NCBI RefSeq assembly: GCF_024706985.1
Contig: NZ_JAMCCX010000020.1
Location: 1-49,789, forward strand
Length of the DNA stretch: 49,789 nucleotides
Direction of reading: 5' to 3'
Source of the DNA: Alicyclobacillus sp. SP_1
GTDB taxonomy: Bacteria > Bacillota > Bacilli > Alicyclobacillales > Alicyclobacillaceae
Below, piece by piece: positions 1-7,730 of this stretch (position 1 is its first letter; each line of letters begins with the position of its first letter). Made by a program: the position numbers and the translations under genes. The notes under the pieces are model-generated. The model did not search any database, was not told the origin of the DNA, and was given only the letters and a program-made list of their open reading frames with translations.

Positions 1-71
1 CTGATTCGTCAACCCGCCAAAAATGCAGAGCATGACTGTCGCCTCCGACCATTGCGCGTTCTGTCGCAATC

Positions 72-120
72 CGGCCCTTTAGCCTAATAAGAAAGGGCTT
101 GAGCAGTAAATATTCATGCA
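72..120 (-). repeat. Dispersed two-part motif, copy A
   Basis: CGGCCC at 72-77 is followed after 33 bases by TATTCATGCA at 111-120. The same pair of blocks occurs at 892, 2122, 8440 and 9235 in the same orientation. This copy lies beyond the 3' end of protease copy 1, so if it works like the others it should sit upstream of a minus-strand gene lying left of the window. I see no clear -10 box in the first 70 bases. No other feature is visible in bases 1-167. Confidence 0.55.
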
Positions 121-167
121 GCTAGCCCTTATTCCGTGTTTGTGCTTCACTTTTATGAGTGAGTTCC

Positions 168-548
168 TTAGTCATTTTTATTTGTAATATCCATATTATC
201 TAAATCGATGATAAATCGCCCTGTAATTAGGATATCTAGGCCGATCAAGCCGTTAATATCCCAATCAATCTGCCCAAAGTCCAATTGCTTACTTGTCATG
301 AGGAATTCACCGAACTCCAGACTGTCAACAGTTTTCTCAAATGCGTAGTCCGTTCCACCAACACCGAAAGACCGATTTATGGGGTCTCCGATTTTAAAAG
401 CGATTCCTATATCGTCGACCGCATCGGACACGATGATGGTGTGAGCAGCTCCTGTATCAATCGCCATACGCTCAATAATTTTGCTTTTGCCCCTATACGT
501 GATCGTTAAAGAGGCAAGCAACAGCCCAGCGGAATATTCAATGCGCAC
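168..548 (-). CDS. Retropepsin-like aspartic protease, module copy 1
   Basis: This small single-domain protein of 126 residues has the retropepsin signature. A hydrophobic strand leads into Asp31-Thr-Gly-Ala, a glycine-rich flap-like segment (FGVGG) lies near residue 61, and the second hydrophobic-Gly block (GLIGLD) is at 100-105. Retropepsin-type enzymes act as homodimers, each subunit giving one Asp, and this chain is the right size for that. No signal peptide or membrane segment is seen, so it should be cytoplasmic. Its ATG overlaps the last 11 bases of the upstream partner gene, which suggests translational coupling. Two paralogous pairs lie at 7731-8359 and 8532-9156. The family call is firm from the motifs. 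The substrate is unknown. Confidence 0.8.
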   Translation of the reverse strand: MRIEYSAGLLLASLTITYRGKSKIIERMAIDTGAAHTIIVSDAVDDIGIAFKIGDPINRSFGVGGTDYAFEKTVDSLEFGEFLMTSKQLDFGQIDWDINGLIGLDILITGRFIIDLDNMDITNKND

Positions 549-789
549 TAAATCGACCCCTTAGACCTGGTCTTCGTCGAAGTTCAATAACAATTGAGTC
601 ACTGTTTGTATGGTAGACGAACAGTTTGTCCTTGCACTGCATTAGGGTTTTTGTAGCCTCATCATCAGGAACGCCACGTACCACCGCAACATCATCTACG
701 TACACGCTATCGTTTTCGATATGCGACGCTAGTTCCTCGACTAATACGAACTGATTAGGAAAGCTTTGACGCACCTCGGACCACTTCAC
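538..789 (-). CDS. Small partner protein of the retropepsin module, copy 1
   Basis: This is an 83-residue protein of unknown function that starts at GTG with a GGGAGGGG site 7 bases upstream. The three copies in the window share WSEVR at the N-terminus, an IE pair near residue 27, a YVD-D/E-VA block near residue 31, a FVYHT block near residue 60 and IVIE near residue 67. The spacing of these blocks is fixed. It is charged, has no signal peptide or membrane helix, and is always directly upstream of the protease with an overlap. It could be a substrate, an inhibitor or an adaptor of the protease. Nothing in the sequence decides between these. Confidence 0.75.
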   Translation of the reverse strand: MKWSEVRQSFPNQFVLVEELASHIENDSVYVDDVAVVRGVPDDEATKTLMQCKDKLFVYHTNSDSIVIELRRRPGLRGRFSAH

Positions 790-891
790 CCTAACCCCTC
801 CCTGTCAACTCTGCTAACTTAAAGGTACCACATTTAAGCAATCAACAGTGGCATCTTTGTTGCACTAAAGGTAGACCCTTCTTCAGGATTA

Positions 892-941
892 CGGCCCGAT
901 AGCGTTGGAACCCAGAAAATTCCTTGATCGATATTTATGCA
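892..941 (-). promoter_or_regulatory. Dispersed two-part motif, copy B, upstream of module 1
   Basis: CGGCCC (892-897) and TATTTATGCA (932-941) are separated by 34 bases. On the minus strand it lies about 105 bases before the GTG of the partner gene. A GGTACC-type sequence, possibly the -10 region, follows the GGGCCG block by 62 bases. The same layout is seen at copies C, D and E. The region 790-1021 holds nothing else I can identify. Confidence 0.55.
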
Positions 942-1021
942 CGGACGGGAGCAAATCCTGCTTCGAGTTCAGCCCCCTTTAGTTGAAGAACAAACTGCAG
1001 GGGGCGACCGAGAATGCTACA

Positions 1022-1798
1022 TCACCAGAAGCCACCATCGGAGTGAATAATTTGCCCGGTAATCCATTCGGACTCATCACTCGCAAGAAAAACGATTAAC
1101 TTTGCCACATCACGTGGTTCCCCAATTCGACCCATCGGGAATTTTGGCAATAAAAACTCTTTTAATTCGCTACTCATCCACCCAGAGTCTGTCGGTCCAG
1201 GATCTACAGCATTAACCGTGATTTTAAGTGGTGCCAATTCGAGAGCGACTGTTTCGGTAAAAGTGGAAATCGCACCTTTTGTTGAAACGTATGCCAAATT
1301 GCCCGGCTCAGGTGATTTGTCTTGCCCTGACACCATGTTAATGATTCGCCCACCATGTTTGCCCTCGATTTGGCGAGCAAAATCTACAGTTAAAAGACAC
1401 GTTCCTCTTACATTCACACTGTAATGGGCATCGAGAATTTCCGCACTAATCGAACGAAAATCCACGTCAACAGAATGTGTCGCATTATTAACAAGAATTG
1501 ATGGAGAACCTAATTTCTCATGAACTTCATCGAGCAGTTGTCTCGGGGCATCTGGTTGCGATAAGTCCAATTCCATCGATTCGCATCGGACTCCAAGGCT
1601 TCGGATCTCCTTCATCAAATGCTGTGACCAAGCGGAATCATCCTCAATGAAATACTTCATCTGGCGGTCATACCTTGACCAATGAGTAAAAAAAATATCT
1701 GCTCCTTCTCTGGCTAATTCTCGACATATTGCAGTACCAATTCCGTTTACTCGGCTAGCACCAGTAACAATCGCAATCTTATTCGTTAATCGTTTCAT
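1022..1798 (-). CDS. SDR family oxidoreductase
   Basis: This is a classical short-chain dehydrogenase/reductase of 258 residues. The nucleotide-binding motif is TGASRVNGIG at 12-21. The NNA motif is at 104-106. The catalytic Ser is near 157, with Tyr170 and Lys174 in the Y-x3-K signature. The start chosen is the ATG at 1798, 9 bases after an AAGGGG site; an in-frame ATG four codons upstream overlaps that site. The C-terminus ends in the usual GQ-x4-DGG segment. The substrate cannot be told from sequence; FabG-like and sugar/alcohol dehydrogenases look alike at this level. It stands alone between the first protease module and the IS110 element, with no co-directional partner close by. Confidence 0.85.
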   Translation of the reverse strand: MKRLTNKIAIVTGASRVNGIGTAICRELAREGADIFFTHWSRYDRQMKYFIEDDSAWSQHLMKEIRSLGVRCESMELDLSQPDAPRQLLDEVHEKLGSPSILVNNATHSVDVDFRSISAEILDAHYSVNVRGTCLLTVDFARQIEGKHGGRIINMVSGQDKSPEPGNLAYVSTKGAISTFTETVALELAPLKITVNAVDPGPTDSGWMSSELKEFLLPKFPMGRIGEPRDVAKLIVFLASDESEWITGQIIHSDGGFW

Positions 1799-2663
1799 AA
1801 AAAGCATCCCCTTTTTAGAAACGCTGAACAAGCACTATTGGAGATGTAGTTAACCAAACAAAAAAGACGAATACCGACATAGGCATTCGCTTGGCGTTTG
1901 GCATTTATAGCACATGACCCCAGCGTTCCTATAATGGTATGAGTGAATATGGACACAATTAACCCCTTCAACCAAAGGAAGCAACTATATCCATGCAGTT
2001 ACTCAGCCATTAAAGGATATCTCCCATTAAGGTCCATGCTCCTTCCGTACATCTCCACCACTATATGGTACCTTGTTAGGCGAATTTGGTAAAGAGTCAA
2101 AACGGATTATCTTGCACATTCCGGCCCATTACTGCAGTAAGCACGCCGAGTCCCTTAACCGATATTCATGCAGTGCCTACGCCTACAACATCACATCACT
2201 GGGGTTCCGAAATCGATCGTACATTTTCCGGACGACGTGATTGTTGCTTCAATCCAGGATTCTCCCACTAAGAATTAATGTTTTCTTCTATTTACTCTCT
2301 CATTCTCACGATTTCGCACCTTGACATTTTGAGAGGAATGCCGGAATGCTAAATGTTCCAATACTCAAACGGGTACTCGGTTGCAGGAACAGAGATTGGC
2401 GTTATGTGACCAATACGTGGAACAAAAATATGTTCGCACCTTTGGATGTCCACACGTTCTCTTGCGGTTTACCCTCCCATGTCACACTGGGTCTATGCCC
2501 TCACATTCCTTCGTACTACCTCTCAAGGGGTGGATGCCGTTTCTTGCTCCTTTACTGGGTCGTTGCCCTTATGGAATGGTTACTACGGCTTATCCGTGCT
2601 TCAGTTTGTCTTGGTAGGTCATCGTGTACAAGCGAGTCAATCGAACAAACGAGTTTAAATCGG
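1799..2663. other. Intergenic region with motif copy C and the IS110 tail
   Basis: No convincing protein gene is present in these 865 bases. The left part (about 1860-2180) holds motif copy C. On the minus strand, downstream of the motif, there is a GGTACCAT sequence and a GGAAGGAG site followed by a 12-codon ATG ORF at 1999-2037. The right part (about 2350-2663) directly follows the IS110 transposase stop on the minus strand and is probably the non-coding end of that element. The exact IS boundary is not visible. Longer open frames here do not resemble any family I know. Confidence 0.5.
2122..2172 (-). promoter_or_regulatory. Dispersed two-part motif, copy C
   Basis: CGGCCC (2122-2127) and TATTCATGCA (2163-2172) are 35 bases apart. 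This copy has no protease module attached. Downstream on the minus strand, a GGTACCAT sequence follows after 49 bases, then a strong GGAAGGAG site and a 12-codon ORF (1999-2037). It may be an orphan control region left after loss of a module, or the leader of something else. Confidence 0.5.
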
Positions 2664-3042
2664 TTAAGCTGCCATCTGTAGTTGGGACTTCCGAAGCGGT
2701 CCCAGTAAATCCTCAGCGTTGCATTGAACTTGCTTTGTCCCCAATGTGTGCAGGACACGTATCAGTTTCCCGCATAGTGCAATTAACGACTGCTTCTTCT
2801 TCAAGGGATTGCACGGTCGTGTCGTGTAATAATGGTGCAATGCCTTGAACTCTGGGTTCATAGCCACCATCGGTAGTATCGCCCGGAAGAGTAATGCCCT
2901 CAACCGGGAGCGTCCTCGTTTGGAGATGCCAGTTTTCCCTTTTCTCTTGCCGGAACTGTTCTCTTTCAGATTCAGTCCAGCAAGTCGAATGATTTGTTGT
3001 CCATGGTCGTATCCCTTTAGGTCGCCTACTTCAGCCAAGAAC

Positions 3043-3047
3043 CCAGC
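3043..3047. repeat. Target site duplication, left copy (CCAGC)
   Basis: This 5-bp sequence directly abuts the left end of the transposon and is repeated at 6621-6625 after its right end. Keeping one copy restores the IS110 transposase frame. Confidence 0.85.
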
Positions 3048-3103
3048 TGTTTATGCTCACATTAGATGACACCGTTGACGGCATAACTGCTAGAGATCTC
3101 TGT

Positions 3104-3160
3104 CGGTAAAGGGATGTTTTTGTTAGAAGCGTAGCGTAGAACAAAAACATCCCTTTACCG
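3104..3160. repeat. Perfect 21-bp inverted repeat with a 15-base loop
   Basis: Arms 3104-3124 and 3140-3160 are exact reverse complements, and the loop is 3125-3139. The left arm starts inside the TGTCGGTAAA internal repeat of the transposon, so the arms are two opposed transposase-binding-like sites. The stem is long enough to act as a cruciform or to block transcription entering from the IS110 side. A second weaker hairpin (arms 3230-3239 and 3258-3267) follows. Confidence 0.85.
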
Positions 3161-3229
3161 ATTGGGCAAATCGACTGAAATCTGTCTACATTTGTGTAGG
3201 ATGAAGAGGAATTTGTCGTTAATTGTAGA

Positions 3230-3267
3230 AAACGCCACTAGGACCGGGTAGGTTCCAAGTGGCGTTT
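3230..3267. repeat. Second hairpin of the transposon left end
   Basis: Arms AAACGCCACT (3230-3239) and AGTGGCGTTT (3258-3267) are perfect complements with an 18-base loop that can pair further inside. It lies between the 21-bp inverted repeat and the first transposon gene. It could insulate the transposon genes from outside transcription. No run of T makes it a classical terminator. Confidence 0.55.
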
Positions 3268-3344
3268 CCATTTGGCTGGACCACGGATGTACTGGTTTTC
3301 GAGGCCTCATCCGTATCCAAATCGACTGCCCTAAGGCAAGGTAC

Positions 3345-4013
3345 ATGCCCATCGTATGTCTCATTGGCCAACGTGTCAATTCAATCATGCCGGGTCATCT
3401 GAAAGATTGCTATCTATCTTTTGTGGCCTCGCTTCTCCCTGTAGACAGTCCTTGTATTCACTGCGCAAATCCGCGAACGCATGGTCATGGATTCTATCCT
3501 CGTGTCATCCATTTTGAGGACTTCAGTGAAGTCCTGTGTATTCATCGTCGCCATTGCCCTACCTGTCACAAGACTTTCGGTCTACTGCCGGAAATGGTTG
3601 CCCCGTACCAACGTGTTGCCATTTCGGTACAGGACGCCGTGGTGTCTAGGCTTGGCAGCGGACGGAGTTATGCCAAAGTGACCGAGTCCATTCCTTCTCC
3701 CTTGGGTCCACTATCTACGCAGACGTTGAAACGATGGTACGTTCGTGGTGCACAGCAGATTCAACGCATTACGGCCCGGTTCACTGCACTCGTGTTGTCT
3801 GCGGAACCAACGTGTCTCATCCCAAGTATTCCACACTCCGTTCGCGACCGCACCGTCTGCTTTTTCTATGCCATGGGCGAACAATGGCATGACGTCGGCG
3901 GGTACGGTATGAGCGCCGCATGGAACACACTCCGCACCATGGTCTACCTGTTCTCCCCATCGGTGTCGGTAAACAGGGTTTCGTATGGCCTTACACCGGG
4001 TCATTTTCCGTAG
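3345..4013 (+). CDS. DUF6431-like zinc-ribbon protein of the transposon
   Basis: This 222-residue protein carries two CxxC pairs (around residues 37-40 and 71-74) that look like a zinc ribbon, followed by a region with helix-turn-helix character. It resembles the DUF6431 proteins that accompany this type of transposase/ATPase pair. A role as DNA-binding accessory or target-selection factor is plausible but not shown. The start ATG at 3345 follows an AAGG sequence; a second ATG at 3387 is possible. The gene is the first of four co-directional transposon genes, and the gap to the transposase start is about 90 bases. Family assignment is by general resemblance, with moderate confidence. Confidence 0.65.
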   Translation: MPIVCLIGQRVNSIMPGHLKDCYLSFVASLLPVDSPCIHCANPRTHGHGFYPRVIHFEDFSEVLCIHRRHCPTCHKTFGLLPEMVAPYQRVAISVQDAVVSRLGSGRSYAKVTESIPSPLGPLSTQTLKRWYVRGAQQIQRITARFTALVLSAEPTCLIPSIPHSVRDRTVCFFYAMGEQWHDVGGYGMSAAWNTLRTMVYLFSPSVSVNRVSYGLTPGHFP

Positions 4014-4104
4014 ACTGCGCATTCATCCCACACAAAGTGATCTCTAGTGCGCACGCCGCGACACCTCAACAATGGGAATATCCCAAAAGCTGAGGAGAGA
4101 TTTC

Positions 4105-5532
4105 ATGAAGGACCATGAACGACGCCAAATCGCTCTGTTTCGCTATGAACTGATTGCACCACTCCTACAAAATGTACACCGTGGTGCACTGCAGGCACAG
4201 TTGGAACGAGCAGCTAGCCGAGTCTATGACATGCCAGGTGGGGACCAAAAACGTCTTTCCATTCGTTCGCTCGAGCGATACATGGCCCTTTACCGTAAAG
4301 GTGGGCTCGACGCTCTGTATCCCCAAGCACGTGATGACCGCAACCGTCCACGCGCTCTGCCACAAGCGGTGATTGACCGGGCGCTGGTATTGCGCCGTGA
4401 ACAACCGGCGCGCACGGTGGAACAACTCATGACCATGCTTGAAATGGAAGGGATGGTCCCGCCGGGCTTTTTGAAGAGAAGCACGCTGTCCGCGCACTTA
4501 CGAAAAGCAGGCCTTGCCCGTGCCAAAGCGATTCGCAAATCCCAAGTGTGGCAACGTTACACGGCCACGCGTGTCCACGAGGTCTGGCAAAGCGATGTCT
4601 GCGATTCGTTACGCGTTCCTGACCCGCACATGAACGGACAGATGCGCGTGGCCCGTTTGTTTGCGGTGCTTGACGACAAATCGCGGTATATCTGCGAAGC
4701 CTCTTACTTCTTTCGCGAGAATCTCCCGACACTCGAGGAGACTTTGAAGAGAGCGATTTCCAAATACGGAACGCCAGAAAAATACTACTGCGATAATGGT
4801 CCCGTTTTTCAAGCGACACACCTGACAGAGATTGCTGCTCGTTTGAAGTTCCAGGTGGTTCACTCTACCCAATACAAGCCCCAGGGACGCGGCAAGATTG
4901 AAAAATGGTTCGGGTATGTGGAACGTGCCTTTCGTCCTGAGGCAGAGTTGTGCGTGCGACAAGGAAAGATTGCGAACCTCGATGAACTGAATGCCTACTT
5001 CCAAGCGTGGCTGGAACCAATGTATCACCAACGTGTGCATAGTACGCTCAAAAAACGTCCCGCCCAAGCGGTACAGGAAGCTGGCCCACTGCGACTCGTC
5101 GACCCACTTGTCTTACAGCAGGCGTTTTTACGGACAGCAGAAGCAAAGGTAGACAAAACGGCCTGTATTTCAGTGCAAGGCAATACGTACGAAGTGGAAC
5201 CCGCACTCGTCCGTAGCAAGGTGCAGATTCGCTATGACCCCTACGATTTACGCGACATCCAAGTGTGGTTTGAGGGTAAGCGATATGCCAATGCGACGCC
5301 ACTGAAAATGCGTCGACACACCGATAAAAAGTTGGCTCACGACCAGGTTCCAGTCGATGTAGCCCATGACGAAACAGGCAGTTCATTTCTCGATACTTTG
5401 AAGGTACGAGACGAAGCGGCGCGCAAGGGTCGGGTGCGACCCACATCCTACAGCGGAAAGCGCGGTGACTCGAAAGGATTGCCAAGCATTTTGGGTGGAC
5501 GACGGACCCATTTAACCGTGAAATCCCTGTAG
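4105..5532 (+). CDS. DDE (rve-type) transposase
   Basis: This is the catalytic subunit of the transposon, 475 residues. An N-terminal helix-turn-helix region (about 1-150) precedes an rve integrase core with the complete DDE triad: Asp164 (WQSD), Asp230 (CDNG) and Glu266 (GKIEKWF), with 35 residues between the last two. A Mu-type C-terminal beta domain follows. The start chosen is the ATG at 4105, 7 bases after GAGGAGA. An in-frame ATG at 4072 has no such site and would add 11 residues. It should bind the element ends and join them to target DNA, with the neighbouring ATPase choosing the target, as in TniA/TniB or TnsB/TnsC. The core is intact, so the catalytic subunit could be active. Confidence 0.9.
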   Translation: MKDHERRQIALFRYELIAPLLQNVHRGALQAQLERAASRVYDMPGGDQKRLSIRSLERYMALYRKGGLDALYPQARDDRNRPRALPQAVIDRALVLRREQPARTVEQLMTMLEMEGMVPPGFLKRSTLSAHLRKAGLARAKAIRKSQVWQRYTATRVHEVWQSDVCDSLRVPDPHMNGQMRVARLFAVLDDKSRYICEASYFFRENLPTLEETLKRAISKYGTPEKYYCDNGPVFQATHLTEIAARLKFQVVHSTQYKPQGRGKIEKWFGYVERAFRPEAELCVRQGKIANLDELNAYFQAWLEPMYHQRVHSTLKKRPAQAVQEAGPLRLVDPLVLQQAFLRTAEAKVDKTACISVQGNTYEVEPALVRSKVQIRYDPYDLRDIQVWFEGKRYANATPLKMRRHTDKKLAHDQVPVDVAHDETGSSFLDTLKVRDEAARKGRVRPTSYSGKRGDSKGLPSILGGRRTHLTVKSL

Positions 5533-6194
5533 ATTCCCTTGTTTCCTTCCAAGCGCACAGCGAGGTCACGGCACGCTTGTTGTTTGCCGCAGAACACCGC
5601 CAACTGGCACTCGTCACGGGAGACACAGGCATGGGCAAAACGACAGCTGTGCGCGCGGCTATGCACCGTTTAGACAACGCACACTACCGCCCGATTTACG
5701 TGGCAAGCGCAGGACTGACGTCGCAGACACTCGTGCGTATCTTGCTTGAGAAATTACACATTGAACCTCGATTTCGTTACACCGAGAACCATGCGCTCGT
5801 GCAACAGGCGCTTGAAGATAACCATGCGGCTGGGCAACAAGTTGTGGTGGTGATTGACGAAGCGCATGACCTGAATCCACTGTTCCTTGGCCAATTGAGG
5901 TTCCTGCTCAATTTCCGAACCGACTCGTTCTCTCCGCTGTCGTTGTGGTTGGTGGGCCAAACAGAGTTACGCGAAACATTGCGGTTACGTGTCCTTGCTC
6001 CACTGGCCCAGCGCATTGAAATGCGCTACGCGATGACACCGATGACGCATGAAGAGCTGTCGTTTTACATGAAAGAACAACTGCTTCGAGTGGGTGAAGA
6101 ACGTATGGTTTTTGCCTCTGATGCCATAGCGCAGATTGCAAAGTTAAGTAAAGGCGTGCCACGTGTCGTCAATAGTATTTGCAAAGCAGCATGA
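5478..6194 (+). CDS. ExeA/TniB-like AAA+ ATPase, unusual start, early stop
   Basis: This is the AAA+ ATPase partner of the transposase. Walker A is GDTGMGKT and Walker B is VVVVIDEAHD. The reading frame is open only from 5469 and already encodes the family's N-terminal segment (HFGWTTDPF ... FQAHSEV) while overlapping the end of the transposase gene. No ATG, GTG or TTG lies between 5469 and the TTG at 5577, which would remove that conserved segment. An ATT start near 5478 or a frameshift from the transposase frame is needed. At the other end, TGA (6192-6194) interrupts a frame that continues for 25 more codons (LNVAMQGEQVVG ...) to 6272, where it overlaps the next start. The gene may therefore be defective or read through. 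Confidence 0.75.
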   Translation: MAKHFGWTTDPFNREIPVDSLVSFQAHSEVTARLLFAAEHRQLALVTGDTGMGKTTAVRAAMHRLDNAHYRPIYVASAGLTSQTLVRILLEKLHIEPRFRYTENHALVQQALEDNHAAGQQVVVVIDEAHDLNPLFLGQLRFLLNFRTDSFSPLSLWLVGQTELRETLRLRVLAPLAQRIEMRYAMTPMTHEELSFYMKEQLLRVGEERMVFASDAIAQIAKLSKGVPRVVNSICKAA

Positions 6195-6268
6195 CTGAAC
6201 GTGGCCATGCAAGGTGAGCAGGTTGTAGGGTTGACCCATGTGGAGAGCGCTTGGTTGGAGGTGAATGG

Positions 6269-6496
6269 ATGAAACGATTCGGAAAACTACTCTATGACGC
6301 GAATGTTTTGCAATGGCGATTTGAAGACAGTCAAGGAGCATGGTGGCTAAAAAACGGAGAGAGTGTAGCCTTTCATCTAGGCGACCGTTATTTGCAAGGG
6401 CGGATTGGACACGATGAAACCTGGCATATAACGCTGGGCGATGTCCGATTCATCCTAGATGCGAAAGAAGCCTACGCTGTCCGGATCGAAAGGTAG
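6269..6496 (+). CDS. DUF5348-like small protein of the transposon
   Basis: This protein of 75 residues is rich in Trp, Gly and Arg, with a beta-strand pattern like DUF5348 proteins, which are found behind this kind of transposase/ATPase pair. The ATG at 6269 overlaps the stop of the full-length ATPase frame (ATGA), as in translationally coupled transposition genes. Its function is unknown. The last 120 bases of the transposon behind it hold only the inverted internal repeats and the terminal repeat. Confidence 0.6.
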   Translation: MKRFGKLLYDANVLQWRFEDSQGAWWLKNGESVAFHLGDRYLQGRIGHDETWHITLGDVRFILDAKEAYAVRIER

Positions 6497-6620
6497 CTGG
6501 CGACCGGAGTCCGTCTATTTTTGGATGGGCTCCTATCCGCCATTTTCGCAAGAATGGACCATGAATTCCAGATGACAATGACAGTGGGAATTTCACCGAC
6601 AAACAATGCAAGCAGCAACA

Positions 6621-6625
6621 CCAGC
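6621..6625. repeat. Target site duplication, right copy (CCAGC)
   Basis: This is the right-hand copy of the 5-bp duplication flanking the 3048-6620 transposon. See the left copy at 3043-3047. Confidence 0.85.
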
Positions 6626-7540
6626 CAGCGTCGTCACACCCATCCCTGGCACACTCAGCATGTCTTGAGTGCCTGGAATCCGGCCAAGCAATTGTTCCAC
6701 TTGCACCATGATTTCATCACGCTGCCGGGTGAATAGCTCATACTGTTCTAGCAAAGCCGTCAGTTCCAAGCGAGCAGCCGTGAGCCCCTCTTTCAGACCA
6801 ATCGACCTTTCAGCGATTCTGACAAGCCGTTGGGCTCGTTTCATGCCGACAGCACGCTTTATTCCACCACTTTTCCACTGACTCACAATCCCACTGGCAC
6901 CTAGTGAGACAAGCTCCTGTGGAAAAGGACACTGACGCAGCGTAATGAGAGATGCTTTGCCTTCCCAGTCCTTGAACACCTCTGTGTATTCCGGAAAGAA
7001 CCGGTCAAGCCAGTTCTGAATCCGCCGCTGTACCTGACCCAAGTTCACCATGACCTTTTCTCTCAGGTTCATGAGGATTCGTAAATCCGCATAAACACCA
7101 GTTGGAAGTTTAGGCTCGGTGTATTTGCCGTCTTTCACGAGATTCGCAATGACCTTGGCATCCTTATAGTCGTTCTTCGTCGGCGAGTTATCCTCCAACT
7201 CTTTGCTCTTGTTGACGTGGTGCGGATTCACAAGCACGAATCGAACGTTTAAGTCTTGCATGAAGGCAGCTAACGGGAACCAGTAGTGTCCGGTCGGCTC
7301 AAAGCCAAAGACGATATCCGTCTTGCCGTGGAGCGGTTGCAACTCCTTCATCCACGTTACGAGTTTCGTCAGACCCTCATCATCGTTGTTAAAAACGCAT
7401 TCCTTACCGAGCTCAATCCCCCGGAAGTCAAGGGCTCTCGCGACATGCGTTTGCTTTGCAATGTCCGCTCCCACAATGATGGTAGCGTCGGTCATTTGTT
7501 GAATTCGTTGATTTTGCTTCTGCTGCATCTTATACTTCAC

Positions 7541-7720
7541 TTGAGCGTCCTCCTCAATTAGGGAATGAATGTCTACCATTCGGAACCCAGCATACAGGAG
7601 GCGCTCTTTTTGTTTCAAACCCGAAATTAATTCATTACAGGAATGGCTTCTAGCGTTTTCGTTTGGGTTGCAATTGAACACTTCGGCCCCATAGTTCAAC
7701 ATGGTTATCTCAAGGAAAGT
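7541..7720 (-). ncRNA. Candidate IS110 left-end non-coding RNA region
   Basis: The segment upstream of the IS110 transposase start has no gene. Its part at about 7595-7650 is clearly related to the sequence at about 13675-13735 next to a second IS110 remnant, including AGGAGGCGC and AAACCCGAAATTAAT-like blocks. Conservation of a non-coding end fits the bridge RNA that IS110-group elements encode upstream of the recombinase. The fold and exact ends were not determined. The RNA could also be coded in the other end (about 2350-2663), as in IS1111-type elements. Confidence 0.35.
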
Positions 7721-7730
7721 GAATAGTTAT

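Larger units (their letters stand above)
3048..6620 (+). mobile_element. 3573-bp four-gene transposon inside the IS110 gene
   Basis: The element starts TGTT and ends AACA. Its first and last 16 bases match as imperfect inverted repeats at 12 of 16 positions (3048-3063 and 6605-6620, pattern TGTTnnTGCTnnCATT). The 5-bp sequence CCAGC is present on both sides (3043-3047 and 6621-6625). Further in, TGTCGGTAAA (3101) and, inverted, TGTCGGTGAA (6592-6601) look like internal transposase-binding repeats, with a related TGTCGTTAA near 3214. Cargo in order: DUF6431-like protein, DDE transposase, ExeA/TniB-like ATPase, DUF5348-like protein. The 5-bp duplication, TG/CA ends and transposase/ATPase pair place it with Mu/Tn7/Tn5053-type elements. 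The broken target gene rejoins perfectly, so the ends are well supported. Confidence 0.9.
2664..7540 (-). pseudogene. IS110-family transposase, split by a transposon
   Basis: This gene encodes the DEDD recombinase of an IS110-type element and is in two pieces: codons in 6626-7540 and codons in 2664-3047. Removing the transposon and one copy of the CCAGC duplication restores an unbroken frame of 432 residues (1299 bases), with the junction reading TTLAGFLAEVGD, a standard block of the C-terminal Transposase_20 domain. The N-terminal DEDD domain begins with VGADIAKQTHVA. The start chosen is the GTG at 7540, 8 bases after GAGGAGG. In its present state the upstream part runs into transposon sequence and stops at 6593, so the enzyme is inactive. 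The C-terminal half keeps its GLNLKE and RGRSRLR blocks. Confidence 0.9.

Noticed and set aside
2346-2848. Plus-strand ORFs of 60-110 codons over the IS110 tail
   Set aside because: They are antisense or non-coding end shadows of the IS110 element and show no family features.
3101-3110. TGTCGGTAAA as the outer end of the transposon
   Set aside because: With this end no target duplication is found and the IS110 frame is not restored; the ends at 3048 and 6620 solve both.
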